From: Rosa chinensis
Lineage: Eukaryota; Streptophyta; Magnoliopsida; Rosales; Rosaceae
Assembly: GCF_002994745.2 (NCBI RefSeq)
Contig: NC_037091.1
Location: 3,341,501-3,405,500, forward strand
Reading direction: 5' to 3'
DNA: 64,000 bases
The notes below the pieces were generated by a model. It saw only the letters and a list, made by a program, of their open reading frames with translations. It searched no databases and was not told where the DNA came from. A program made the translations under genes and the position numbers. Shown here in pieces: positions 48,778-60,681 of this stretch (within the stretch, counting starts at the first letter, position 1; each line of letters begins with the position of its first letter).

Positions 48778-50250
48778 GTTTGGTAACCAGAACTGATATA
48801 CTAGAAAGCACAAGCCTTTGTTCAAAAAGAGACCCAACTTCACCAGATTTCACACTAACAAAGTAGTCTTCCCTTTCAGTCTTACTCAATTCTCCAAAGA
48901 TTCAATACTTCTTACTCTGAAATACCCAAAAACAAACACAGAAAAACTGCACGTCAGCCGAAAGTGACCGATTCTCCAAAGATTCAATACTTCTTACTCT
49001 GAAATACCCAAAAACAAACACAGAAAAACTGCACGTCAGCCGAAAGTGACCGGAAAAAAAATTACCAAAACAGTGAATAACTAGACACAATAATGAGATT
49101 TCATCACTCTTATAAGTAAAAAAGTACGGGTAAATAAATGACCAGACTTTGTTTTCATTGAAGATGAAAAGCATTACTATTCCTTTGCTAAACTGAAAAA
49201 ACCAACTATTCACCTCTATTTCAGCAGATTTACCCTTTTACAAAATACATACAAAACTGAAATCCAAATCTACAGAGAAGCAACAGCTACACTTTCTTCT
49301 TTGACTTGATATTACATAGCCATCCAATAAAAAAAAAATAAAACAAATCAATAATCAATCTCAAAGATTTGCTAAAAAGAAACACAGAACAAGAAAGCCA
49401 AAACAGAACTTGCAGCTCAGTATCAGCTTTGCAACTTGAATAAAAAAAAAATTAAAAATGCAAAGAAAATCCAAGTCATTACCCAAAACCCAAAGTGCTC
49501 CTTCAGATGCTTCTATAAGCAGCCCAATGAGCGTGAATCTTCCAGACAATAACAATAAAAATAAGAGTGAAGAGGAAAAAAAAACGAATAGAAACTAGGA
49601 AAATGGAGAAACCCAGGAGACAAAACCATTGTTTTGAGCCTGTCTGCACCCCAAAACTGAAAATTTGTGATCACCCACAACAAAATGAATAAGCCCAAGC
49701 AGATAAAAACAGAGACAAAAACATAGATGATAAATATCCCAGAGGAAATATAATAATAATATTAACAGTGTAGAAGACAGATTTGAAGCAAAGCTTGTGA
49801 GTTGTGAGTCTGCTATTAGTAAAACAGAGTAAAAACACCCAGAAAAAGCCAAAATTCAAGAACAAAACCAAGGAGAAGGAATAAACTTTGAAAAGGGTAG
49901 TAAAATCACTATCTGAAGGATACCCAAAATTAATGCCAAAGAGAAAAAGCCACCATCATTAAACACCACAGAGTCCCAACACCAACAAAGAAGCTCAAAA
50001 CTCACCAACCAACAGTTAATTTAAGCTTAAGTTGACTCCTTGAGACAAACAATTCAAAGCAACAACAATGTTCTTGAAGACGATCACGAAAAAGAAACCC
50101 GGATAGGATTGAAAGTCTTTGAGCTGACAAAAACAAAGGTGAAGTGATTAAAAGGGTGGCAAAAGGGGGAGGGATTTAAAAGATGGGGGGTTGTGTTGGG
50201 GGGGGGATTCAGATTCAGCTAGAGAGAGAGAGATGGAGTTGGTAGAGAGA
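48778..50250 (-). other. AGO10 5' UTR exons and leader intron
   Basis: A 5' UTR exon (48916-48778) precedes the ATG and has a TTTTTGGGTATTTCAG acceptor. A plausible first exon ends at 50006 before GTGAGT, giving a leader intron of about 1.09 kb. Transcription probably starts near 50250, downstream of a TATA box. The exon limits are inferred from splice consensus only. Confidence 0.5.
48889..49052. repeat. Perfect 82-bp tandem duplication across a splice acceptor
   Basis: The sequences 48889-48970 and 48971-49052 are identical as read. Each contains the pyrimidine tract and CAG acceptor of the AGO10 leader intron (acceptor boundaries at 48916/48917 and 48998/48999). Confidence 0.9.
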
Positions 50251-50279
50251 GAAAGGGGAAGAGGATGGGGATGATGATG

Positions 50280-50335
50280 AATCTTTATACACGCATGCAA
50301 CTGCTTTTGGTGGTTTCTTTATCACGTGTTAAAGG
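50280..50335 (-). promoter_or_regulatory. AGO10 core promoter: TATA box and G-box
   Basis: On the minus strand GTGTATAAAGATT (around 50293-50281) is a good TATA box. ATCACGTGTTAA-type sequence at about 50321-50332 contains the CACGTG G-box core bound by bHLH and bZIP factors. A C/T-rich leader follows towards the gene. Confidence 0.5.
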
Positions 50336-52082
50336 GCTTGGGGGGAGCCCCTCTTTCTTTGGCTTTTTAAAAATGGCTTCCCCTAGCTCACCTCCTCTTT
50401 CTACAAATTTCCTAAATAAAAACCCACCTCTGAAAGCTTGTTTTGTGTTTCCTGGACTCACTCAACAGCCTCGGGGACGACGCTGGCCAAAGCAAACAAA
50501 GACCATTTCTTTCTTTTCTGTAAAAACCAGAGAGAGAGAGAGAGAGAGAGGGGAAATGGGTGTGCGTCCAAAAGAGGCACTGAGTATTTATAAAAGCAAT
50601 CATACACAGAAGAAGAATAATTCGAACTTGCAGTCCTCTATTCTGCAGAGACGACCCCTCTTCCTTCTCACTCCTCAGTCCCCACTTCACTCTGTCTAGT
50701 CCCTTTTCTTTTCTTTTTCCATTTTTCTAAAATTTCAATTTCACTCCAAAAATCGAAAATGTAGTGTACGCGGTACCCGATGTACTCGACCCGGTTTATT
50801 TCTTGGGATGGCGAGACGGGTGGGTCTCGGGTCCCCACCCACCCACCTAAGTTCCTCCTCCTCTTCCTTATTGCTGTCTTGAGCTCATGATTATGTGTAC
50901 TCAGCTCTATCATATCCCATCTGTTGGGTTATTGGGACCAAGGTTTTAGAAACTCGTTGTCACGGATAGTACATTTGTTAGGCAAAGTCGAAAAGATGGT
51001 TATCTACTCTTTAAAAAATATATATATATCGGTGTATCTACAAATATTTAGAATTTTGACTTAGAATCACAAGAGAGTGAACTTTGATTGAGATTGCGAG
51101 AAAGGGAAGAAAATGACATGATTTGATAGTTATCCTCGAGTTAAAGACTCTACCACTCTCTACCATGTCCAAATGTGAAACTCCAGGTTCATGGATCAAG
51201 TTGTTGATGCTCTAAGCATTCGGAGGATGACATACTATATACGACTCTTTTCAACGTTAGTATTGGTGTTGGTTTTTCTTTGGTTTCATTTATATCCAGT
51301 TATATAGAGTTTACTTAAATAATGATCATTTATAGTTCTATAAAGATTGATATTTTGTTTTGTACAAGTGTTTTTGTTACTTGAAAACAATTTCATTAGA
51401 AAAATAGAGTTTTTATAAAAAGACTTAAATATGTTACGTAAAGATGCACAAGCACTTCTTTAGAATGCACTAAAACTACATTTGTCAAATGCTCATGAAA
51501 TATGAAACCTATTTTATCGATTGTGAAATCGATCTCAAATAAGTTATATATTTTTGATAAAACATCCATATATCTATTTTTTTATTACACAACAATTATG
51601 AGGTAAAACTTTTTATGACTTAAACCCAAAAAATAAAATAAAAAATAAAATAAAAATAAAAAGTTCTCTATGGGCAATGCAATGGTTTCAACGTTAAAAT
51701 GATGGGGTGATGTGATGAGTGAAGATGGAGGAAAGTACGGTTTATGGATGCGGCAGTGTTGGATTTGTGGGGCAAATTACTGAATAAGGACAAAACACGA
51801 CTCTGTGGAGTAACTGGGAGGAGTAGTGATTGTCTATGATGACTTCCTGGACTTGGAGGAGAAAATCGGGTCCGCAATATTCATTTTATTTTGGATGGTT
51901 GTGATTTCTCCCATGACCTTCATCATTGATTATCATTACTTGTTGACACCAAAGGTAACAACTCAGATTTGCTTGATCTCAATTCTTACCTCAACCAGAA
52001 AAAATAAATAATGTTTATATCTTGTAACAAAGTAGAACAGCCGGTCATCATCGGTCATGTTGTCATACTTAGTAACTAACAG
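50336..52082. other. Intergenic, upstream of AGO10
   Basis: Contains a GA run at 50531-50550 and C/T-rich stretches that may belong to the AGO10 promoter or to another transcript. No gene is recognised. Confidence 0.4.
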
Positions 52083-52098
52083 TAGTGTTCACCTTGTT

Positions 52099-53222
52099 TT
52101 TTTTTTTTTTTTTTGAGAATAAGAATCCTTTATTGAAAACAACCAATATTACATAATATGGGAATGACCGGTGGTGGACAAGAACTCCCCACTCTCCTCC
52201 CTAAAAACCGAACTAGTTACTGGTCCGTCATCCAGGATGACATCCATGAGCCAAAAGAGCCCAACCCCTAACCACCTATTTCGCCCAACCTCACAGGCTA
52301 CAGATAACCCCGAGAAACTTGATAACACCCCATAGACAACCGCCAGAGAAACCAGCGCCCTCTTCCACACCGCGCCCCAATGAAACCAGACCACGTGCAA
52401 GGATCGCTTGTTAGCACATTGACCATAAGATAAAACCGAAATTACACCATCTCGTCCCCAGGAAAGACACCACATCCATGGCACATCAATTTGACCCAAC
52501 CCTAGCTCAAACGAGTAGGGACCAACTATTGACCAAAGTAAACTAACCAATAACCAAAGTAAACTAAAAAGCAACCTAACTAAAACCAAGACTTTAACCA
52601 AAGGAAAGAAGTCGCCGCCACAGTGCTCCTCACCCTTGTCGTCAGATGACCCGCCGGCAAGCCACCACCGCAGCCTCATGTCTTCAATCTCCCCAAGTCG
52701 AAGGTGCCTGCTAAACCATACAGCAAACCACAGCAAATCTATCAACAAGAAATCGATGAAAGACTCACTGTGCCTTGCCTCTGCCATGCCCACCACCTTG
52801 AAAACCCAGATCCACCACAGCTGCCATCTCCGTCTAGCGACCCACCGTAGATTAGGGGTCAGCGCCATACGATCCATGGTATACCGCCGCCATGATATGG
52901 CCTCTGACCACTTACTCCACGCCGACCACCACCCATCCGACCTCCACACCGACGATGCCATCTCAGAGAAAAGAAGAGAAGTACCAGACCTTGACCAGTA
53001 AAGCAAAGAGCAGAGGAGGACCCCTGAGATCCCAAGATCCCGTCCGGCAACACCCGCCACTCGTCGATGGAGCAGGGAGCCACAGCCGACGCGGGGGCGC
53101 CGCCGGACAGGCTGATAACTTTTGTTAACTCTCTCCAACCCTAGTTCTCTACTCTCTCCAACCCTTAATCCACTCTCTCCAACCCTTGAAGGTGTATGTG
53201 AGTCATTGTTGGCCACACATTA
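52099..53222 (-). mobile_element. PolyA-tailed retroposon with perfect 16-bp target duplication
   Basis: TAGTGTTCACCTTGTT occurs at 52083-52098 and again at 53223-53238. Between them lies a 1.1-kb GC-rich insert ending, on the minus strand, in an AATAAA signal (about 52130) and a polyA tail (the T run at 52099-52114). This is a textbook LINE-mediated insertion of a polyadenylated RNA. Its 5' part carries three copies of GGGTTGGAGAGAGT. No reverse transcriptase is visible, so it is a SINE-like, non-autonomous or processed sequence. Confidence 0.9.
52149..52961 (-). CDS. Long open frame inside the retroposon, unknown product
   Basis: From the first ATG (52961-52959) 270 codons are open to a stop at 52149. 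The frame continues open upstream to near the element 5' end without an ATG. The product is tryptophan- and leucine-rich (SSVWRSDGWWSAWSKW, LLFSLLWLLVSLLW) and matches nothing I know. An open frame spanning almost the whole insert suggests either a captured coding RNA or chance in GC-rich DNA. No introns are present, consistent with retroposition. Confidence 0.3.
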   Translation of the reverse strand: MASSVWRSDGWWSAWSKWSEAISWRRYTMDRMALTPNLRWVARRRWQLWWIWVFKVVGMAEARHSESFIDFLLIDLLWFAVWFSRHLRLGEIEDMRLRWWLAGGSSDDKGEEHCGGDFFPLVKVLVLVRLLFSLLWLLVSLLWSIVGPYSFELGLGQIDVPWMWCLSWGRDGVISVLSYGQCANKRSLHVVWFHWGAVWKRALVSLAVVYGVLSSFSGLSVACEVGRNRWLGVGLFWLMDVILDDGPVTSSVFREESGEFLSTTGHSHIM

Positions 53223-53238
53223 TAGTGTTCACCTTGTT

Positions 53239-55187
53239 ACTAACTAGTAACTGAAAGAATAATATTACAATAGAAAACAAACAATTCAACTTAAAAATAA
53301 TTTTTTCCATCTTTTAATTTTCATTTAATGAAAATTGTGCATAATTTTTTTTATCACTTACTAATCAAAGGAACATTATTGCGGTGACTAAATATAAACA
53401 TACCGAATCGAGGCGTTTTTAATTACATATTCGAGTTAAGAGCATAGACAACTACAATAAATACCTCTGAGACAAATATTTATGTTAGAATCTATTATTA
53501 TGTTCATGGATATATTTTCCATAAGAATATTCAAGGTAAATACACTATTTCAAACAAAAGCACACATGGTTCCTTACTTTAGCTCATTACATCATTTTTT
53601 TCTTTAAAAGAAGAAAAGTGTCGTAGCTTTTTGATTCATAATGCTCAACCTTTTATCACAAGTGCAAGATAAAATTACTGTAATTACGATACAAAGTTTG
53701 ATAACTTACCAACAATACAATGAGAACTGCTATGTTTTCATACAATTTTTTTTTTATAAATAAAATTAAAATCAGGTGCGATATTAACTCCTGTGAGTCA
53801 CAGTAAATTATACTACAAGACAGCTCTCCATTTTAAATCATAATGTGGATTGTCCCTCCCTACACACTCTTGTAAGTTTACACGGACGCCATCTAAACTT
53901 GCAGTCATGTACCAGGAAAAACCCAGCGGATTAGATCAAACAACATTAAAGTCGTATGACTACATGCCTTGGATTTTTGTAATAAAAACTTACTGAATCT
54001 GAATTCGAATCTTGACTCATGAGTCGTGAGAAGATCTTGTGATTTGAGTACTACTAGTAGTAGCAATTCTCTCACTCTATAATTGGATGGTTTTGGTGGC
54101 ATGCTCACAAAAGTCCACAATACTATAAATACACAGAATCATTGCTCCCACTGAGGCATACTAAAAAAGAGATGAGATGGGTATGGAGGAGGAGGAGGAT
54201 GGGCTAGTTTTGTTTTGGTACACAGGGAGGTATTGGAATTTTCCGCCATTTTCATGGTAAAAAATGGGACATGGGCAAGCTTTGTTTTTGTTTTTGTTTT
54301 GGGGTCATAAAGAATAGGAAATAGGAGAAGGGTATGTGACTCAATCTTATAAATAGGTATATTCATCACTAATCACAATGTGGTGTGTTTTGTGTTGTGG
54401 TTGAGGACAAGAAAGAGGGATATTTGATATTGGAGAATAGAAGAGAAGTGGTGGTGGAGGAGGAGGTAAGTTAGTTTCCCAAGTAAGTGTTTTTTTGGGT
54501 TTGCTTTGGCCAATTGAGGAGGAAGAGAGTGCGTGTGGTGGGTCACAAACTCCACATATATAACATAATAGGGATCACATTCCTCAAGGTTGCATATTTT
54601 TGCAACACTGCTCCATTTCCACAGCCTCTCCATCTCAATTCTCTCAATGTTGTTGGGTGCTTGGGTTGGGGACATTGTGTTTCAAAAGTGTGAAAGATTA
54701 GATATATAAAGGCCAAAGGGAGGGGAATTGGTATGTATAAAGTTTATGAGACCCACTGCAACCCCTACCACCACCTTTTACTTTAGTGTGCATCTGCGCA
54801 GCTAGCAGCATATCCACCGTGCACAGATTTGTGTGCTTCTTCATAGCTATCATCATTTGAGTGTGACCCTGTGGCCTCTATGATCAATGATGGTAATTTT
54901 CTAGCTTATTTCAAGTCTATAGAGAAGTGTTCTGAAATTATACAGTGGGCATAAGTTAGGGAAGAAGATTTTTTATTTGCAATGTTAATACAAAAGGATT
55001 TTGAATGAAAAATATAAGCAAAATTACATGACTCATTTCACTGAAGCATAACAAAAAAATTCATTATTTAAGCAATTAATTACATTCAATCAAGCTGTTC
55101 TAAGTGCAAGAAGCATAGAATATTGACTCTACAACTAAACTTCTCTAAATGCAAGATTTTGAGCCCTACTTGGCCTAAGTCTCGTAG
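53239..55187. other. Intergenic, no gene identified
   Basis: AT-rich to about 53.9 kb, then a segment at 54.1-54.9 kb with GGA-rich and TATA-like (54699) sequences. A 100-residue minus-strand frame at 54373-54675 has no recognisable domain. It may be a leader or promoter of an unseen transcript. Confidence 0.35.
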
Positions 55188-55384
55188 GCCCCGTTGCCCA
55201 GAGGTTGCTTTTAGAAGCTGTTGTAGATCAAAACACACTCTGCCGTTGTTTTATGTATTGACAGCACTTTTAAAAATATTATTTACCAAACACGAAACTG
55301 TTTTAATTCACAGTTGATTGTTCTCACAACTCAGCAGCAGCAATTTTTTTTTTTAAAAGTCACAGTAATCCCAAACAAACCCGT
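55188..55384. mobile_element. Small hAT-like MITE
   Basis: It begins GGCCCCGTTGCCCAGAGG and ends TCCCAAACAAACCCG, approximate inverted complements. The interior has AGAAGC/CAGCAGC motifs and ACCAAACAC, the same style as the terminal regions at 36.4 and 41.1 kb. Confidence 0.45.
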
Positions 55385-57288
55385 ATTCTTGTATAAAATT
55401 CATTTGGGTTCCAAATCCAAACCTTAATAACTGCACGGCCAAGAGTCAAATATAACCGGAATCTGATTGGGCCTAGAGCTCAACATAATAGAATCAATTC
55501 AAGTCTCATTTCTCATGGAAAACCTTAGCAGAATTGGTCGCACGCAGCCACGAACAACCACGTAAAAAAATTCAGTAATAAATGTATAACACATCGCATA
55601 TAAGAAATCCAACTTGGGACCTTTAAACATTTTCAACAAACTGCGATCGATACTCATGTTATCATGCGAGTCAAACAAATGTGAATCACTCATATAGGTT
55701 GTCCCATGCCGTGACAAGAGAGAAACCACGCCACCAATCCTAATCCATAGAATAGAGCCAACACCTTACAAAATAGAGCCATGACATTCAGATCGCCACC
55801 ATCAAACTAACTTGAGATTATTTAGTCTCGGTCTCAAAATGTTGTGAGCTACTTAGAACCCTCGAAAAAAACCAATACAAACTATCTTTAAGAATGTTGC
55901 GAGCAAAAGAGAATAGAGGCTGGAAACAGTATTTCGTGAAGCTATAAATCGAACAAAACATGCTCGAAATGCTAACACCGCGTTTGAACTTTGAAGAGAG
56001 TCCAATGCTAACCACAACTCCACAAGTGCTATGTATGAGACTCTAAGACTACGGTTTGCTGCCTTAGTGTGAAGTGTCATAACAGAAGCCCTAAGGTTAG
56101 GGCTTGCTGTCGAGGGGAGAGATACATAGGTCTTGACATGTTAATTACATACCAAGATTAAATTCATTTGTTGTTTCCTCGATGATTTTACTTTTTAAAT
56201 TTATATGTTAATGTTTGCATAGAAAAATGATCAAACTCAAAAGTCCCCGCAATCACTTAGAATTAAACTTATATAGAATAAATTCTCAATAAGTGATCCT
56301 AGATGCATAAAACCTGAGCACAATTTTGAGATACCCGTCAAGAAAAAGTTGGGGTTTCTTTTCTTCTCTTCTCTTTTTTTTCTAGGTATCCATCCCTCAT
56401 GTACCAGATGATAAGTAGAACATTTATGGAGGAACTTGGGATCCTCCCTTTTTCAAATTTAATTTCAGACCCAAAAAGACTTTAAAAAGGAAATCTCTCA
56501 TATTCTTTCTTCATGTGGATAATACATGCATATATATACAAGCCACTTCTTTTTGTTAGAGGATTGTTTATTGGGAAAGTGGGGAGGGAGATGGTTCAGA
56601 CTTTACTGAATAAGTATGGTTCCAGGAATAAAATACAAGTGTTCTGACATCAACATAAACTATGAAACAAGGAAGCTACCATAACAATGACATAATGCCG
56701 AGCACCAAGCATTTATGTTTCTCGATCCTGTTAAGATTTTCTTATCCTGTTAAAAAATTTATGCTCCAGTGCTTTATATTATTCAAGAATTTTCTTGCAA
56801 CACAGGTATTTTATAGTAGTCACTTTAAAAAAGTTACCAGTCACTTGACATATAATTATACGAAAATGGATTATAATCAAACAATAATTAAAAAGTGCAT
56901 TTTCATAGTTTATGAGCAGTCTGTCTTTCCAAATCAAGCTAGGGTTTCTTGGCTCAATTCCTTCTTTAGCTCATTTGCCACGTCTTCCATTGAGGCCGAG
57001 ATGGCGAGCTTGCATTCTCTTTGGTTTTTGCCATGTCTTTGTTGTTGGTTGACTTCTAACTCAATCACCAATATATATGTCGGATTATCACATGGGGCCG
57101 AAGTGTGGTGTGATCGTGCAACAATGACAATTCAAATTGTATCACTTTGAACCTCTTTGATCATATGCAACATTACAACAATTATGGGAACAATTAATTA
57201 CGATTGTTAATAAGGACATTCAAGACAAAAGCAAGAGCGGGAACAACCGAACAAACAGCCAATGTGATCAAACTTAAACTGCTATGGA
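55385..57288. other. Intergenic, no gene identified
   Basis: Mixed composition. Short frames at 55499-56080 (minus) and 56662-57150 (plus) show no known motif. Confidence 0.4.
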
Positions 57289-58319
57289 AAGGTTGTCACG
57301 CCCCTGATTTTATACACAAGAATATATATATATAATCTCATAATTATACATGCGTGAACGTTCAGTCATCAATACAAAATACCTGGAATCATTTTCCCTT
57401 TAAACCAAGTACATATTGATGCTCTGAACCTTCAAAGTTAATATACACTCGCTCCATAGAGTTATATATTACACAAACTTACGAATTAAATTGTCAACAA
57501 CAAAATAAAACGTAAAGGCTGCTCAGAGTAACTATACAACGGAAGTCCTTATCAAAGGTAAAGTCACAAAGATAGCTTCCTACCGAAAGCTGCAAAGGCG
57601 CCACCTCAGCTTCAGCCACGATTTCCCTGACCTGCAGGATTAACCCATACACCATTCCATTGAATAGTGCACCGGGTTGCCACACAACAAACCCGGTAAG
57701 CTTATGAAGCTCGTATGAGTAACTCAAAACCACAAAGCAAAACACATTTCTTAAGTCACCTCAACCTAAATACGATATACACACAGCTCACACCTACGGC
57801 CATCATTTTCATCATCTTTCGTATCATGTCTACATAAGTCAACTGGTGACTACAGCCTCATGTTTAGATTCTCAACTAGCGTCCCATTACACAAATTAAA
57901 TCAAACAAGACTTCCTCAAGAAATGTTTGATGTCATTCTAACGCTCTACGGCGAATCCCAAACCATGCTCATTTCCTCCCCACTAGGAGCCTTTTTGTCA
58001 TCAACATGACATCAAGGTGAAAAACAATGAATCACCTTCCCATCTTCACACAGAGCACAATCATCACCACTAAGGTCTTCAAAATAAATCAAACCATCAA
58101 TCAATCAATCAAGAAGAAAACAAGGCAATCACAATTCAAAACAAACAAAACAATTCATGGTAACCCTGCATATAATTTAGTTCAGGAGGTCACACTAAGT
58201 CAAGAAATTCAAATCATAGTACTCATCGCAATCTCACACTCTGACGTCTGTAGGTAGCCCCGACCATCACAGCAGTCCTCTCGATCTTTGTTAACTTAAT
58301 AACAATTCAACTCCACTAC

Positions 58320-58790
58320 CGAGCTATCATTACACTGATCATCACATATATTTCATCGATCATCACACAGATAGCCATCATCCTACTGATCATCACACAG
58401 ATATCGTCGATCATCACATAGATAGCGATCATCCAACTAATCGTCACACAGATATCGCCAGTCATCCTGCTGATCATCACACAGATAGAGATTATCTAAC
58501 TAATCATCACACAGATATCGCCAGTCATCATACAGATAGCGATCATCTAACTAATCATCATGCAGATAGCGATCCTCCCATATATTCATCACACAAATAT
58601 CGCCGGTCATCACATAGATAGCGATCATCCAACTAATCATCACATAGATATCACTAGTCATCACATAAATAGCGATCATCACATAGATTCACGCAAATAT
58701 CGCCAATCATCACACAGATAGCGATCATCACATAGATTCATGGCTAGTCATCACACCGATATCAATCATCCTACAAATATTCCTACACAA
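58320..58790. repeat. Minisatellite, ATCATCACACAGATA units
   Basis: Degenerate units of roughly 30 bp combine ATCATCACACAGATA with TCGCCAGTC or GCGATCATCCAACTA. They repeat about fifteen times inside the solo LTR. Confidence 0.8.
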
Positions 58791-59044
58791 GCTTTGCATG
58801 ACAATCATCACAAAGATTCATCATACTGATGTCATCAATTCATTACACAAATATTCCTACACAAGCTTTACATGACAATCATCACAAAGATTCACCACGA
58901 AGCCACTAATACATGAATATATATGTACATATATATATATATATATATCCCATAATATATATATACACACACATAGTCATCCACTCAGAATGCCACAATA
59001 GCAACTATAGTCGTAGTTAACCTAATAACTCCAAGACAATAGGG

Positions 59045-59312
59045 AAATCATGCTCATAACAAATATCGACCATCTTCATAACAAATATTGATCCTACTCA
59101 TAACAAATATCGATCCTGCTCATAACACATATTGATCATACTCATAACAAATATCGATCCTGCTCATAACACATATCGATCATACTCATAACAAATATCG
59201 ATCCTGCTCATAACAAATGTCGATCCTGCTCATAACACATATCGATCATACTCATAACAAATATCGATCCTGCTCATAACACATATCGATCATACTCATA
59301 ACAAATATCGTG
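59045..59312. repeat. Minisatellite, 22-bp CTCATAACAAATATCGATC units
   Basis: About twelve tandem copies of a 22-bp unit alternate between two subtypes (CTG and ATA endings), giving a 44-bp higher-order period. Confidence 0.85.
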
Positions 59313-60681
59313 AGATTTACTCAACAACGATAAAGGTAATTCGTTCACTAATGAACCTTGTGAGATTACTCACCTCGAAACTCCCACTGCGTCTTCAATA
59401 CAGAACAAAGCAGCCAAACCACCAAAAATAGCTGTCCAAAGAATACCTCGTCACGTACCTAAGGAATTACAGCCCTCATTCAGTCAACGAATCACATGGA
59501 TTAACCTTCGAAACCCTAAATCGAACCAAAATTCCCAAGGTGACGCCAAATGAGGCGAAACCACATCCGAGACCTCCCAAAGTCCCTGGAATTCGTCCAC
59601 GATCGATGTGGCCAAACCACAAGTCGATTGGATGCTCGAATCCTCACAGATCGAATAAATCGATCGGTATGAAACTGCAAAAATCATAATAATTCCATAC
59701 GAACTCCAAAATTTGCATATTATATATCGAAACGCTCGTATCAACGAGTAGAACATATATAATACCAAAAACAGTTCCTTAAGTGGCCGGAACACCGCCG
59801 GAACGCCATCACAGACGGTGGTGCACCGCCGCAGGCCAAAAACTCATTATTTCACAAAACCCCAACATCAAAAAGCTTCATCTAAGCATGCTTGTGAATT
59901 CTCATAACTAGCTCGAAGTCAGAAAACAAGCATAAGGGGTCGAAAACTACCTCACAAGCCGTGAACAGTAATCCAAACTGAGTTGAACAAGGTTTCACGT
60001 GAATCGATCCAAACAACCACCAATGATCGATCAAGGAGGTTGCTCTGAGCTCAACTAAGAAGACTTGAAGCCTTGCCGACGTCGGAACAAGGATTTCCTA
60101 CTGGCTCCGAAATCCTCAAACTGCACCGCCTTGCAGCGCCGCCGTGGAGGAGAATCGGCGCTAGAGGACACCAGAGGGACGACCAGACAGAGGAGACGAT
60201 CCTATCTGGAAAGTTTCGTCGCCGGAGACCGCTGCAGTTCGCAGGAAAAGTCAGGTCGGGTCAGGCGGATTACTTCGATTCTGAAGGTGTCGACTGAGAG
60301 AGAAGAGAGAGAAATGTGAGCTTCCGGAAATGGAAGAAATGAAAATAGTAAGTTTCCAACTTGGGAAACTTCTATTTATACCAAAATGGAAATTCCTTCC
60401 AATGGCCATAATTTTCTCATACGAACTCCGATTCTTGCGTTCCACATATCCACGAACTCGTATCGGCACGCTCTACAATTTTCGTGAAGGAAGTTTTCAG
60501 AGAATCCCAACGAATAAAAAGTCAACCTTTGGCAACCCCCCTAAAACCATATTCTTCGAATAATTATTCGCCCGAAATACTTCCGCTCCATCCACGAGCC
60601 ACGAAACCGTCCAATAATCAAAATTTAGATTCCGGAAAATCCTCGGAAAATAAATACGAATTTCCGGGGCATCACAAAGGT

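Larger units (their letters stand above)
57294..60676 (-). mobile_element. Solo LTR, probably Ty3/gypsy, ~3.4 kb
   Basis: The unit is bounded by TGTCACGCCCC at the left and GGGGCATCACA at the right, inverted complements with TG..CA ends. It is flanked by identical 5-mers AAGGT (57289-57293 and 60677-60681). A 5-bp duplication is characteristic of LTR retrotransposon integration. No gag or pol and no second LTR are present, so it is best read as a solo LTR left by recombination. The minus-strand reading TGTGATGCCCCGGAAATTC is a typical gypsy LTR start. Two internal minisatellites account for part of the length. Confidence 0.8.

Noticed and set aside
48602..48889. Upstream protein overlapping the AGO10 start
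   Set aside because: It begins at TTG, not ATG, and lies out of frame over the AGO10 leader and first exon.
53100..53216. Extension of the retroposon frame to 355 residues
   Set aside because: The extended start codon is GTG. The first ATG in frame is at 52961.
54690..54880. Possible second miRNA hairpin
   Set aside because: Short complementary words (GTGCAC) exist, but no arm matches a known plant miRNA and no extended duplex forms.
59045..59312. CRISPR-like array
   Set aside because: The units are contiguous 22-bp tandem repeats without unique spacers, inside a plant LTR.
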